DNA of 64,000 nucleotides from Colwellia sp. M166 (GCF_024585285.1 NZ_CP040755.1:3286001-3350000); one strand, 5' to 3'; positions 41,601-52,070 are shown, numbered from the stretch's first letter. A program made the numbers and translations. Notes: a model not told the origin generated them from the sequence alone.

Positions 41601-43316
41601 ATGCTTAAAAGGATAGGGACTCTAAAAAGAATAGCGTTAATAGTCTTTTTTGTCTGGACAATTATAGCAGCTGCTTTGGCCTCGGATTTATTTTTTTCTT
41701 CTAAAGAGAATGTCAAAAAAAGAGCCACAGAAGAGGCTAGTGCAGTTATTACATATTTCTTAACAATATCAGATTGGTTAGTAAAGAATAGCCCGGTGCT
41801 GGAAAGAAATATTGTTAAAGATATTGCAAAAATTGGTGGAGAAAAAAACCGTCAAAAACTAAATGAAAAGATGATTTTAGTTCAAATGGATGTTGGCTCC
41901 CCAGAGGTGTTTTTAATTTTAGTAAAAAAAGACTTAAATTTTCAAACTGACAATTATAAGCTTGAAAATTGGCAAAATATTTTCATTAAACAATTGATGA
42001 CAAGTGGTGAAGCGGGGTTATTTATTGATGAAGTAGGTAAAGAGGAGTTTGTTAGAGCGCTCGAACCTATAGTCATGAATAATGAATGCGCTATTTGCAA
42101 ATTATTTAATATCAAAAATATTGAGCAATACATTGGCGGAATATTTGTATCAGTTGCCATATCGACAGAATTGTCTCAGTCATATTCACATATATGGAAT
42201 ATGGTAGGAAGTATTTTCGTTATTTGGCTATTAGGTTTAGCGGCAATTATTTATGGCTACAAAAAAGCTAGTAGTGCCTTAGCTAGACGGTTAAGAAACT
42301 ATGAAGAAAGTATTTATAATCTTGTCGATATCATTGAAAAACGAGATAGTTATACTGCTGGACATACGCAAAGAGTCGCCAAATATGCAAGTTTAATTGC
42401 TAATCATTTAAAGGTATCTCAATTCAATAAAGATTTACTCTATCGGGCCTCGATGTTGCATGATATTGGGAAAATATCGACTCCAGATTCGATATTACTT
42501 AAGCCAGGAAAGCTCAACGAATTAGAGTACAAGATCATAAAAAATCATGTGACGACAAGTTATGAAATACTCTCTAAAGTCTCTATTTACAAGGATATTG
42601 CGGAGATAGTTCGTCATCATCATGAATACTATGATGGCTCAGGCTACCCTCAAGCTCTAAAAGGGGATCAAATACCTTTTTTGTCTCAAATTCTAACTGT
42701 CGCTGATGGTTTTGATGCTATGACGACAGACCGGATATATAAGGCAAGAAAAACAGTCTCAGAAACCATAGCAGAAATATCGCAATTAAGTGGTCATCAG
42801 TTTAATCCTGTGATTGTAAAGTCTGCAATTGTCGTATTATCAAAAGTAAATATAGACGATAAGGTAGCTCAATTACCTGAATCTGATTTACAGCACGAGC
42901 GTTTTTCTTATTTTTATAAAGACAACCTGACACATGCTTATAATAAAAAATATTTAGAACTTTTATTAACAAAACAACCGCATGAGTTAGCTAAATATAA
43001 ATATGCGCTGTTAATTAAAGTACATAATTTTACACAATATAATGCCCAAAATAGCTGGGAAAAAGGTGATGAAAAATTACAAGAAATAGTAAGTACACTA
43101 CAGGCAATAGGAAAAAATCAGCTTGTTTTTAGATTGTTTGGCGATGACTTTATTTTATTGCTTAACAATAGAATTAATTCATCTCAAAAAGATAATATTT
43201 TACGCAATGAAGTACAAGGCACATGCTTATTGTATTCAACTTGCTATGTAAATTTGAAAAACAGAAAGCCAATAAGCATTAAAGAGTTAGAGAGTCTTGT
43301 AGGAACCAAGGCGTAA
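41601..43316 (+). CDS. membrane HD-GYP protein with CxxCK-containing sensor and degenerate GGDEF-like tail
   Basis: 571 aa. TM1 (about 9-30) and TM2 (about 203-222) enclose a periplasmic domain of the Tll0287/DUF3365 type, with CAICK at 163-167 where relatives carry CxxCH. The HD-GYP domain has HDIGK (287-291) and HHEYYDGSGYP (340-350), so c-di-GMP hydrolysis is likely. A C-terminal domain then shows the GGDEF layout (LTHAYNKKYLELLL) but FGDDF (513-517) in place of GGDEF, so it should not make c-di-GMP. It ends 27 bp before the cusC paralogue and is probably in its operon. Confidence 0.83.
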   Translation: MLKRIGTLKRIALIVFFVWTIIAAALASDLFFSSKENVKKRATEEASAVITYFLTISDWLVKNSPVLERNIVKDIAKIGGEKNRQKLNEKMILVQMDVGSPEVFLILVKKDLNFQTDNYKLENWQNIFIKQLMTSGEAGLFIDEVGKEEFVRALEPIVMNNECAICKLFNIKNIEQYIGGIFVSVAISTELSQSYSHIWNMVGSIFVIWLLGLAAIIYGYKKASSALARRLRNYEESIYNLVDIIEKRDSYTAGHTQRVAKYASLIANHLKVSQFNKDLLYRASMLHDIGKISTPDSILLKPGKLNELEYKIIKNHVTTSYEILSKVSIYKDIAEIVRHHHEYYDGSGYPQALKGDQIPFLSQILTVADGFDAMTTDRIYKARKTVSETIAEISQLSGHQFNPVIVKSAIVVLSKVNIDDKVAQLPESDLQHERFSYFYKDNLTHAYNKKYLELLLTKQPHELAKYKYALLIKVHNFTQYNAQNSWEKGDEKLQEIVSTLQAIGKNQLVFRLFGDDFILLLNNRINSSQKDNILRNEVQGTCLLYSTCYVNLKNRKPISIKELESLVGTKA

Positions 43317-43343
43317 TTTAATTTTATATATTTCAATAGGATA

Positions 43344-44663
43344 ATGAATATGCAAATGATAAATCGTATATTGATAATGTCAATATTATTATTGTTCTCC
43401 CTGCAACTATCAGCTAAACCGCTAAATAAAAATAATGCTGATAGCGTTGAGATACTGACTGAGCAAAGTGCCATAGCGCTAGCATTGGAAGGTAACCCTA
43501 ACTTAGCGCAAATGCAGGCACGGTATGAGGCTTTGAAAAACATACCCTCACAGGTGGGAACATTAGCCGATCCAATATTAAGTTTAGGGGCGGTCAGTTT
43601 TCCAACCGATAGCTTTGAACGTAACCAAGAGGGAATGACGCAATTACAAATTGGTTTTTCACAAGCATTACCTTTTCCAGGCAAGTTAAGTTTAAAAGCA
43701 GAGGCTGCTGAGTTTGAAGCAAAAGCTGCTTATTTTGATGTGGCAGAAATGCGATTGTTGTTAGCAAAAAATATTAGTCATAAATGGTGGCAAATGTTTT
43801 ATTTAGACAGAGCAATCGTAACCGTCGATAAAAACCAAGCTCTACTGAGGCAATTTATTGAGGTAGCAGAAACCAAATACACTACCGGCAAGGGATTACA
43901 ACAAGATGTATTATTAGCGCAACTAGAGCTATCAAAATTAATTGATAAGAAAATTCAAATTAATGCCTTAAGAGATGAACAATTAATTCGGCTGAATATT
44001 TTAATGAATATTGCGCCACGAAGTCTTATAACTTTACCTGAAGAGATTAATTTACTGAGCAGAAAAGTGCTGCCAGAGCAACAGCTATATCAGTTGGCTA
44101 ACAAGTTTCGTCCGGTGTTAAAAAAACATAAACAGTTAGTGTTAGCAGCTAAATCGAAACTTGACTTGGCTGAGCGAGAATACTTTCCCGATTTTATCGT
44201 TGGAGTAACTTATGGTGATAGAACAGGACAAAATTCGCCTTTAATGGCAGGTGAGCGAGCCGATCTTTTTTCAATCAAGTTAGGCATTAAATTGCCATTA
44301 TATGCCGGTACAAAACAGTCATACAAAGTTAAACAGCGAATAGGTGAACAATTTAAATCGAAATATGCCTATCGCGATGAAATGAATCAAGTAAGAGCAG
44401 ATATTGCTAGCAGCTTAACTAAATATAGTCGTTCAACAGAGCAATTATCTTTATTTACCACCGGGATATTACCGCAGGCTAGGCAAACCGTACAGTCAAT
44501 GTTGGCTGGTTATCAAGTTAGCGAAGTTGATTTTTTAAATTTAGTTCGTAGCCAAGTGACGTTATTTAATTATGAATTACAGTATTGGCAAGCAGTTTCA
44601 CAAAGCAATCAAGCATTAGCAAGTTTACAAGCTTCTATCGGCAAGGAATCTATTTATGAATAA
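43344..44663 (+). CDS. TolC/CusC-family outer-membrane efflux channel (second locus)
   Basis: 439 aa. Signal peptide ends about residue 27 (LLLFSLQLSAKP). It shares the same landmarks as the 26213 protein: a LALEGNPNLAQMQARYEAL helix, the LADPILSLGAVSFPTDSF block and the second repeat REYFPDFIVGVTYGDR. The ATG at 43350 would sit at a better distance (8 bases) from AGGA than 43344 (2 bases). The next gene overlaps its end by 8 bp. Forms the exit channel with the CusB/CusA products of this locus. Confidence 0.9.
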   Translation: MNMQMINRILIMSILLLFSLQLSAKPLNKNNADSVEILTEQSAIALALEGNPNLAQMQARYEALKNIPSQVGTLADPILSLGAVSFPTDSFERNQEGMTQLQIGFSQALPFPGKLSLKAEAAEFEAKAAYFDVAEMRLLLAKNISHKWWQMFYLDRAIVTVDKNQALLRQFIEVAETKYTTGKGLQQDVLLAQLELSKLIDKKIQINALRDEQLIRLNILMNIAPRSLITLPEEINLLSRKVLPEQQLYQLANKFRPVLKKHKQLVLAAKSKLDLAEREYFPDFIVGVTYGDRTGQNSPLMAGERADLFSIKLGIKLPLYAGTKQSYKVKQRIGEQFKSKYAYRDEMNQVRADIASSLTKYSRSTEQLSLFTTGILPQARQTVQSMLAGYQVSEVDFLNLVRSQVTLFNYELQYWQAVSQSNQALASLQASIGKESIYE

Positions 44664-46014
44664 ATCTACATTAGCCACCGCAATTATTATGCTAAGTGTT
44701 GGCGTTGGCGTCGGATATATACTTTTTGACTATGAAAATAACAACACGTTAACTACTGTAAATGCACCACAACAGCAAGGTGCTGCAGCAGGTAAAGAAA
44801 CGCCTTTATTCTATCGTAACGCAATGAATCCGACAGTGACTTCGCCGGTCCCAGCTAAAGATTCAATGGGAATGGATTACGTCCCTGTTTATGCCGAAGA
44901 AAAAGATAGTAATGCCGTAATGGGCACGGTGAAAATTGATCCGACTGTGGTACAAAATATCGGGGTGAGAACTTCTTTTGCAAAACAAGAGTCAATGAGC
45001 CGAACAATACGTGCTTCTGGACGAGTTGACTTTGACGAGCAGAAAATGGCGCGTTTACACCCTAAAACTGAAGGCTGGATTGAAACAGTAACAGTTGATA
45101 AAACTGGTGAAACAGTGCAAAAAAATGATGTGCTAGTTAGTATTTATTCGCCTAAATTAGTGTCAACACAACAAGAGTATTTACTTGCCTTAAATAGTCT
45201 TAAGGCACTTGAAGCAAGCCCATTTGAAGATGTTAGAAACGGCGCGAAAACAATGGTTGATAGTGCCAGAGAGCGGCTAGTGTTGCTTGATGTGCCAGAA
45301 CATCAAATTAAAGAATTAGAAAAAACTCGGAAAATAAAAAAACAATTACATATCCACACTCCTGTTGCGGGCACCGTTACGCGCATAGGCTCAAGACAAG
45401 GGCAATATGTTACCCCTAAAACTGAATTGTATATGATTGCTGATTTGAGCCAAGTCTGGGTTTATGCCGATATTTATGAGTATGAATTACCTTGGATAAA
45501 AGTAGGTGATGAAGTCGAAATGACATTAGCCAGTGTTCCGGGTAAAAAATTCAAAGGACGTTTAGGTTATATTTATCCTTATGCTCAGTCAAAAACACGT
45601 AGTACCAAAGTCAGGGTTATTTTTGATAATCCAGATAAATTGCTGCGACCAGATATGTTTGCAGAAGTAAATATTTATTCTGATGTTAAGGAGGATGCCA
45701 TTGTCATTCCTGCCCAAGCCGTTATTCGTTCTGGAGAACGCTCACAAGTTTTTGTTGTTAAAGAGCCCGGAAAATTTGAGCCGAGAATTGTTACCTTGGG
45801 AGTTGAGTCAAGCGGTAAAGTTGCGGTGATTTCTGGCTTAAGCGCCGGAGAAGAGGTGGTTACGTCTGCACAATTTATGGTGGATTCAGAGTCATCTCTA
45901 CGTGAAGCAACAGAAAAAATGTTGATGCAAACACAGAAAAAAAATGCAGAAAAAAATAAGATGCCAGCGATGGATATGCCAAACGTTGATGAATTAAAGG
46001 CTAAGGAGCAATAA
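44656..46014 (+). CDS. CusB-type periplasmic adaptor (second locus)
   Basis: 452 aa. An N-terminal anchor (6-24) and a heavy-metal-binding segment FYRNAMNPTVTSP...DSMGMDYVPVY (about 52-80) precede the adaptor core, with IGVRTSFAK, KTEGWIETVTVD (barrel-sandwich) and IADLSQVWVYADIYEYELP. A Met/Lys-rich tail (MLMQTQKKN, MPAMDMPN) ends it, with no CusF domain, unlike the 27664 protein. It overlaps the CusC gene by 8 bp and is followed by CusA 2 bp later. Links the RND pump with the outer-membrane channel. Confidence 0.9.
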   Translation: MNKSTLATAIIMLSVGVGVGYILFDYENNNTLTTVNAPQQQGAAAGKETPLFYRNAMNPTVTSPVPAKDSMGMDYVPVYAEEKDSNAVMGTVKIDPTVVQNIGVRTSFAKQESMSRTIRASGRVDFDEQKMARLHPKTEGWIETVTVDKTGETVQKNDVLVSIYSPKLVSTQQEYLLALNSLKALEASPFEDVRNGAKTMVDSARERLVLLDVPEHQIKELEKTRKIKKQLHIHTPVAGTVTRIGSRQGQYVTPKTELYMIADLSQVWVYADIYEYELPWIKVGDEVEMTLASVPGKKFKGRLGYIYPYAQSKTRSTKVRVIFDNPDKLLRPDMFAEVNIYSDVKEDAIVIPAQAVIRSGERSQVFVVKEPGKFEPRIVTLGVESSGKVAVISGLSAGEEVVTSAQFMVDSESSLREATEKMLMQTQKKNAEKNKMPAMDMPNVDELKAKEQ

Positions 46015-46016
46015 TT

Positions 46017-49000
46017 ATGATTGAAGCCATCATCTCAGCTTCGCTCAAAGATCGGTTTATGGTGATACTTGCAGCCATCATTATTACTCTAGTGGGACTT
46101 TTTGCTTATAAAAACACTCCTTTGGATGCCATCCCCGATCTTTCTGATGTGCAAGTTATTGTCTTTACAGAATTTCCTGGGCAGTCACCGCAAGTGGTTG
46201 AAGATCAAGTGACCTACCCATTAACGACTTCTATGCTAGCGGTGCCCAACACGAAAGTGGTACGGGGTTATTCCTTTTTCGGTATGTCTTTTGTCTACAT
46301 CATTTTTGAAGATAATACCGACATGTATTGGGCACGCTCACGAGTACTTGAATCGTTAAATTATGTTAGCGGCAGGTTGCCTCAAGGTATAACACCGACA
46401 CTCGGTCCCGACGCTACCGGTGTTGGCTGGGTTTATGAATATGCTTTAGTTGATAAAACAGGCCAGCACGATTTAGCACAATTGCGCTCACTGCAAGATT
46501 GGTATTTGCGTTATCCCTTGCAAACCGTTAATGGTGTTGCTGAGGTCGCCTCAATGGGCGGTTTTGTTAAACAGTACCAAGTTGATGTCGATCCGAGTGC
46601 TCTTGCACGTTATAACATTCCACTTAACAAAGTGAAAATGGCAATAAAGATGTCCAATAAAGATGTTGGTGGTCGTTTAATTGAACTGGCTGAAACCGAA
46701 TATATGGTACGCAGTAAAGGCTATATAAAATCAGTTGAAGATTTAAATGTTATTCCCGTCGCGGTAACCGCAGATGGGATCCCCATTCGTCTGAAAGATA
46801 TTGCCCATGTGCATATAGGGCCTGAATTGCGTCGTGGTGTTGTTGACCTTAATGGCGAAGGTGAAGTTGCGGGTGGGGTTGTTATTATGCGCTTTGGCGA
46901 GAATGCGTTAGCAACCATTCAAGGCGTACGAGCAAAATTGGAGGAACTTAAGGCCGGTTTGCCTGAAGGGGTGGAAATTGTAAGTGTTTATGATCGCGGC
47001 GATCTTATTGAACGCGCAGTAGACAGCTTAAACACCTCACTGATGCAAGAACTCGCTATTGTTAGTTTAGTGGTTATCATGTTCTTGTTGCATGCGCGCT
47101 CAGCATTTGTTGCCATTATTACCTTGCCGTTAGGTATTTTGATGGCGTTTATTGTTATGCGTTTACAAGGTTTAAATGCCAATATTATGTCGCTTGGTGG
47201 TATTGCTATCACGATTGGTACTATGGTCGATGGCGCCATTGTTATGGTAGAAAATGCCCATACGTGCTTAGCAAAAGCGCGTGAAGAAAAAGGCCGAGAA
47301 CTCAGCAATGATGAACGTTGGAAGGTTATTGGTGATAGTAGTAGGGAAGTCGGGCCAGCACTGTTTTTTTCATTATTAGTGATCACCGTTTCATTCTTAC
47401 CTATTTTTACCATGCAAGCACAGGAAGGTCGATTATTTAGCCCTCTAGCATTTACCGCAACCTATGCCATGGCGGCCTCTGCAATATTAGCCGTTACATT
47501 AGTGCCCGTTATGATGGGTTACTTCTTGCGCGGAAAAATCATGCCTGAGCATAAAAACCCAGTAAACCGTGTCTTACATAAGTTACATACTCCAGCACTG
47601 ACATTTTTGATGAAATTTCGTGGTATGACACTGGTGTTAGCAGTCGCCTTGCTGGCCGTTACTTATTATCCTTATTCAAAATTAGGTAGTGAGTTTATGC
47701 CGCCATTAGATGAGGGTGATATTCTTTATATGCCCACCTTATTTCCTGGAATTTCGATCACCAAAGCAAAAGAATTTTTGCAGCAAAGTGATAAAATTTT
47801 GAAAACTTTCCCTGAAGTTCATCACGTCTTTGGTAAAGTAGGTCGAGCACAATCTGCCACCGATGCCGCACCTTTATCTATGATAGAAACAACCATTCGC
47901 TTAAAACCGAAGGAAGAGTGGCCAGATCCAGATAAAACCACCACGCAAGTGATGGCTGAAATGGACAAAGCGATAAATTTTCCTGGCGTAGCCAATGCTT
48001 GGACTATGCCAATTAAAACTCGCATAGATATGTTATCGACAGGGATAAAAACCCCGATAGGCATTAAAGTCTCTGGTCCCGATTTAACTGTGTTGCAAAA
48101 GGTATCTAAAGATATCGAACAAGCCATGAAAGGATTACCAGAAACGACGTCCGCTTTTGGTGATCGCACTGTAGGTGGTTACTATCTTGACTTTGATGTT
48201 GATCGGGTCGAAGCGGCTCGTTATGGCCTAACAGTGGGGGCAGTGCAAGATGTTATTCAAAGTGCTATTGGTGGCATGAATATCACTGAAACAGTTGAGG
48301 GCTTAGAGCGCTATCCAGTGAACTTACGTTACCCGAGAGAACTTCGTGATGATTTAGAAAATCTGAAGCGGGTGTTAATTTCAACACCAACCGGCACACA
48401 AATACCTATTGCTATGGTGGCAGATCTTGTTTACCGACGTGGAGCACCGGTGATAAAAAGTGAGGATGCACGTCCCAACGCGTGGATTTATGTTGATATT
48501 GCCAGTTCAGATATTGGCGGCTTTGTTCGTGACGCTAAAAAGGTCTTAGCGGAACAAGTTAACATTCCTGCAGGCTATACCGTGACTTGGTCTGGACAAT
48601 TTGAGTATATGGAGCGAGCAGCAGAACGATTAAGTATTGTGGCACCAGCGACATTGTTTATCATATTCCTCTTGCTTTACCTTAACTTTCGTAATGTGAT
48701 CGAACCTGTTGTTGTTATGATGTCTATGCCTTTTGCTTTGGTTGGTGGCATTTGGTTGGTTTATCTCAACAACTACAATATGTCAGTAGGGGTTGCGGTT
48801 GGCTTTATTGCGCTCGCCGGTATGGCTGCTGAAATAGGTGTCTTAGTATTAAGTTTTATTGATCGTGAAATGGTGATACGCCGAGCGGAAAGTAAGCAAG
48901 CTCTTTCGGTAAATGAAATTAAAGATGCGGTGTTATCTGCAACGTCAAAACGCGTTCGCCCTGTTGCTATGACGGCGATCTCAACTATGGTTGGTTTAAT

Positions 49001-49193
49001 TCCAATTATGTTGAGCAGTTCTACAGGCTCTGATGTAACCCACAGAATTGCCGCACCAATGTTAGGGGGAATGTTAACCGTTTTGATTTTGAATCTGCTT
49101 GTTTTACCAGTAATTTATAGTTATATCTTACAGTTTCAAGAAGCGGCAAAAGCAAGAAAACCTTCTTTGGCTCAAGAAATAACGTCGAGCTAG
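46017..49193 (+). CDS. CusA-type heavy-metal RND pump (second locus)
   Basis: 1058 aa, the usual length and without a PepSY extension. PDLSDVQVIVF, proton-relay VDGAIVMVEN, and the three Cu(I)-site Met positions LYMPTLFP, LSMIETTI and RIDMLSTGIK are conserved as in E. coli CusA, so it exports Cu(I)/Ag(I). AAGGAG precedes the ATG. It is the last gene of the operon and is followed by a terminator. Its sequence is close to residues 1-1040 of the 29533 protein, so the two probably arose by duplication or separate transfer. Confidence 0.93.
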   Translation: MIEAIISASLKDRFMVILAAIIITLVGLFAYKNTPLDAIPDLSDVQVIVFTEFPGQSPQVVEDQVTYPLTTSMLAVPNTKVVRGYSFFGMSFVYIIFEDNTDMYWARSRVLESLNYVSGRLPQGITPTLGPDATGVGWVYEYALVDKTGQHDLAQLRSLQDWYLRYPLQTVNGVAEVASMGGFVKQYQVDVDPSALARYNIPLNKVKMAIKMSNKDVGGRLIELAETEYMVRSKGYIKSVEDLNVIPVAVTADGIPIRLKDIAHVHIGPELRRGVVDLNGEGEVAGGVVIMRFGENALATIQGVRAKLEELKAGLPEGVEIVSVYDRGDLIERAVDSLNTSLMQELAIVSLVVIMFLLHARSAFVAIITLPLGILMAFIVMRLQGLNANIMSLGGIAITIGTMVDGAIVMVENAHTCLAKAREEKGRELSNDERWKVIGDSSREVGPALFFSLLVITVSFLPIFTMQAQEGRLFSPLAFTATYAMAASAILAVTLVPVMMGYFLRGKIMPEHKNPVNRVLHKLHTPALTFLMKFRGMTLVLAVALLAVTYYPYSKLGSEFMPPLDEGDILYMPTLFPGISITKAKEFLQQSDKILKTFPEVHHVFGKVGRAQSATDAAPLSMIETTIRLKPKEEWPDPDKTTTQVMAEMDKAINFPGVANAWTMPIKTRIDMLSTGIKTPIGIKVSGPDLTVLQKVSKDIEQAMKGLPETTSAFGDRTVGGYYLDFDVDRVEAARYGLTVGAVQDVIQSAIGGMNITETVEGLERYPVNLRYPRELRDDLENLKRVLISTPTGTQIPIAMVADLVYRRGAPVIKSEDARPNAWIYVDIASSDIGGFVRDAKKVLAEQVNIPAGYTVTWSGQFEYMERAAERLSIVAPATLFIIFLLLYLNFRNVIEPVVVMMSMPFALVGGIWLVYLNNYNMSVGVAVGFIALAGMAAEIGVLVLSFIDREMVIRRAESKQALSVNEIKDAVLSATSKRVRPVAMTAISTMVGLIPIMLSSSTGSDVTHRIAAPMLGGMLTVLILNLLVLPVIYSYILQFQEAAKARKPSLAQEITSS

Positions 49194-49214
49194 GTTACTA
49201 GTAGTAGGCCAATA

Positions 49215-49255
49215 AAAGTGCCTTCGCTGTATTTAATACAGTTAAGGCACTTTTT
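49215..49255. terminator. bidirectional terminator between cusA and frdB
   Basis: AAAGTGCCTT (49215-49224) pairs with AAGGCACTTT (49244-49253), with an inner stem CTGTAT / ATACAG. A and T tracts on both sides suit termination of both convergent operons. Confidence 0.88.
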
Positions 49256-49281
49256 ATATTTGCTGTCATTGGTAAATGGCT

Positions 49282-50070
49282 TTAGTCTTTTACCAATGCC
49301 ATTTTTCTTCTCATGTAGGCAATCTGTTGTGCTAAAGGTAAATTTTTCGGGCAAGTATCTTCACAACCAAGCAGAGTCATACAACCAAAGACGCCGTTTT
49401 CTGTTCCTATTACCTGATAATAGTCAGCGTCTGTGCGCTTATCTCTAGGGTCGAGTTTATATCGAGCGATTTGATTTATGCCAACGCCAGCAATAAAACT
49501 TTCTCGCATTTGTGCAGTACCACATGCGGCAATACAGCAGCCACATTCTATACAGCGCTCTAATTCATAGATATCTGTGGCCAGTTTAGGTGCCATTTTT
49601 TCTTCTATTTTACTGAGATCGACTAATTCTTCTTGTAAATGTATCCATGTTTCCAATCTTTCTGACATGCCGCGCATCCATTCGCCCGTGTTGACGCTTA
49701 AATCGCCAATTAAGTTAAAACCGGGCAAGGGGGCTAAGTTGATGATATCGGGCAGATCTTTTGTTAACGTTCGACAGGCTAAGCCAGGCTTTGCGTTGAT
49801 GAGCATTGCACAACTGCCACAAATTCCTGCTCGGCAAACAAAATCGAATTGTAAGCTTGGGTCTTGCGTTGCTCTAATTTCGTTGAGTGCGATAAATAAT
49901 GTCATCGATGGCGCTTCTTCAATCAGGTACTTTTGACGATGAACTTGGCTATTTTCATCGGCAGGATTGTGCCTGAAAATATTGAATGTTAATAATCGCG
50001 GTGTCTCGAGTTCAGTAATAGCAATGCTATCTGAGCCCTTGTTATTGGCAGGTAGTTTATTGGCTGTCAT
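49282..50070 (-). CDS. frdB: fumarate reductase iron-sulfur subunit (Wolinella type)
   Basis: 262 aa. The N-terminal 2Fe-2S domain shows CRAGICGSC and a further Cys in LACRT. The C-terminal part binds a 4Fe-4S and a 3Fe-4S cluster: CIECGCCIAAC and CMTLLGCEDTCPKNLP. It passes electrons from the FrdC hemes to the FrdA flavin on the cytoplasmic side of the inner membrane. Its start overlaps the frdA stop by one base. Some residues before LLTFNIFRHNP form a longer N-terminus than usual. The order frdC-frdA-frdB equals that of Wolinella succinogenes. Confidence 0.92.
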   Translation of the reverse strand: MTANKLPANNKGSDSIAITELETPRLLTFNIFRHNPADENSQVHRQKYLIEEAPSMTLFIALNEIRATQDPSLQFDFVCRAGICGSCAMLINAKPGLACRTLTKDLPDIINLAPLPGFNLIGDLSVNTGEWMRGMSERLETWIHLQEELVDLSKIEEKMAPKLATDIYELERCIECGCCIAACGTAQMRESFIAGVGINQIARYKLDPRDKRTDADYYQVIGTENGVFGCMTLLGCEDTCPKNLPLAQQIAYMRRKMALVKD

Positions 50071-52067
50071 TAGTCTTCATCCGATAGTCGAGCATTTTTT
50101 CCCCTGAATATTTCAGGAAGCAAGTGCTTATAGGGCATCAATTTTTTTTGTAAAATGTCTTTGGTTTGAGCTGTATTGTTTGTGGTTATCGGCTGTGCTT
50201 TTTTTATGCTGGCGACTTCTTCAAGCCGAACAGGGGTATCAGGATGTTCAATTCTGTCTTTTGCCCCATAACCACGCCAATTTGGCGGCATTTCCATGGT
50301 TTCTACCTTGATTGCCTCGTAATCTAGTGTTGGCAGTTCATCTTGCTCTGAAGGCCATGTGGCGAGCGTACGATTTAACCATTCTTTGTCATTTCGCAGC
50401 GGAAAGTCAGCTCTGTTATGGGCGCCTCTACTCTCTTCTCTTTGCAGTGCACCATAGGCAGTACAAAGCGCAAGTTTTAACATTTTTTGTACGCGATATG
50501 CTGCCACTAATTCTGGATTTGTGCCTTTAACTTTTGTTTGAACACGAATTTTTTTAGCTCTGATGTGTAATGCTTTTAATTGTGTTATCGCTTCATCAAG
50601 CTGCGTTTTATTTCTAAAGATAGCGACATTATTGGTCATAATATTTTGCATTTCATGCATAATTTCAAAAGGGTTTTCTGTGTTATCTGGATGATGAAAA
50701 GCTGTGAGTTTGTTTTGTTCTTTTTGGTGAAAATCAGTGATCAGTGAGCTTGAGATATTGATATTGCTTTCATCACTTGTTAAAAAATCAGCCATGTATT
50801 CACCTACTATCATGCCAGCGACTACTGTTTCAGCAACTGAATTTCCCCCTAGGCGATTAAAACCATGCAGGTCCCAACAAGCCGCTTCACCACACGAATA
50901 TAAACCTAGCAGGCTAGGAGCTTGTCCTTGGTGGTTTGTCCTAATGCCGCCCATAGAATAATGTTGTGCTGGTCGCACAGGAATAAGCTCTTTCACGGGA
51001 TCTATACCAAGAAAATATTGACAGATTTCTTTTACTTCACGTAATTTTGTATTGATGTGGTGTTCGCCAAGTAATCGAATATCCAGCCATAGGTGCTCGC
51101 CAAACCTTGATTTTACTCCGTAACCTTTTGCGATATGGGTTTCCATCCAGCGAGAAACCACATCACGTGAGGCGAGTTCTTTCTTTTCCGGTTCATAATC
51201 AGGCATAAAACGATGTAAATTGACATCTAATAATAAGCCGCCATCTCCTCGGCAGCCCTCGGTTACCAATATTCCAGCAGGAAATATCGCCGTTGGATGA
51301 AATTGTATGGCTTCCATATTACCAAGCGCAGCAACCCCCGTTTCTAAGGCGAGTGCTGCACCTATACCTTCATTAATCAGTGCATTAGTTGTTGCGCGGT
51401 ATATGCGGCCGAAACCTCCAGTGGCAATGCAAGTGGCTTTGGCAATATAAGCGACAAGTTCACCTGAAATAAGATTGCGAGCGATTACCCCCACGCAGCG
51501 TTTTTTATCATGAATTAGTGATAATGCCTCCATCCTTTCGTGCACAGGAATATCGTTCGCTATGGCTTGATTACTCATGGTATATAACATTGAATGACCG
51601 GTGCCATCTGCAACATAACAAGTTCGCCACTTTTGTGTGCCGCCAAAGTTTCTTGCCGTAATTAGCCCATGGGCGTTTTCAGCTTCGGTTAAAAGCACTT
51701 GTTTACCGTCTATAACACTTTGTTGGTCACCCTTTTGTACTCTATTCCACGGTACACCCCATGCGGCAAGCTCTCTAACGGCTTTTGGTGCGGTGTCGAC
51801 AAACATACGAACTACTTGTTGATCTGCGCCCCAATCACTGCCTTTGATGGTGTCAATAAAATGTAGGTCTTCGTTGTCACCTGTTCCTTGTACACTATTG
51901 GCTAAACTTGCTTGCATACCACCTTGTGCCGCTGCCGAATGCGATCTTTTGGGCGGCACTAAACTAAGTGTAATAACCTCGTGGCCGCGTTTTTTTATGC
52001 CAATGGCGGTTCTTAATCCGGCTAATCCACCCCCTAAAACTAACGCGTCTGTATGTATTATTTTCAT
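50070..52067 (-). CDS. frdA: fumarate reductase flavoprotein subunit (Wolinella type)
   Basis: 665 aa. The FAD domain starts VLGGGLAGLRTAI; SHSAAAQGGMQASL has the His that links FAD covalently. Active-site regions WGVPWNRVQKGD, IQFHPT and RPAQHYSMGGIRTN are present. AACWDLHGFNRLGGNS, ESRGAHNRADFP, WLNRTLATWPS and LMPYKHL match the Wolinella/epsilonproteobacterial QFR group rather than E. coli FrdA. It reduces fumarate to succinate (or the reverse) with FrdB and FrdC. The start is 3 bp after the frdC stop. Confidence 0.94.
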   Translation of the reverse strand: MKIIHTDALVLGGGLAGLRTAIGIKKRGHEVITLSLVPPKRSHSAAAQGGMQASLANSVQGTGDNEDLHFIDTIKGSDWGADQQVVRMFVDTAPKAVRELAAWGVPWNRVQKGDQQSVIDGKQVLLTEAENAHGLITARNFGGTQKWRTCYVADGTGHSMLYTMSNQAIANDIPVHERMEALSLIHDKKRCVGVIARNLISGELVAYIAKATCIATGGFGRIYRATTNALINEGIGAALALETGVAALGNMEAIQFHPTAIFPAGILVTEGCRGDGGLLLDVNLHRFMPDYEPEKKELASRDVVSRWMETHIAKGYGVKSRFGEHLWLDIRLLGEHHINTKLREVKEICQYFLGIDPVKELIPVRPAQHYSMGGIRTNHQGQAPSLLGLYSCGEAACWDLHGFNRLGGNSVAETVVAGMIVGEYMADFLTSDESNINISSSLITDFHQKEQNKLTAFHHPDNTENPFEIMHEMQNIMTNNVAIFRNKTQLDEAITQLKALHIRAKKIRVQTKVKGTNPELVAAYRVQKMLKLALCTAYGALQREESRGAHNRADFPLRNDKEWLNRTLATWPSEQDELPTLDYEAIKVETMEMPPNWRGYGAKDRIEHPDTPVRLEEVASIKKAQPITTNNTAQTKDILQKKLMPYKHLLPEIFRGKNARLSDED

Positions 52068-52070
52068 GGT

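Noticed and set aside
46988..48169. long minus-strand frames within the second cusA
   Set aside because: Antisense shadows of a strongly conserved gene.
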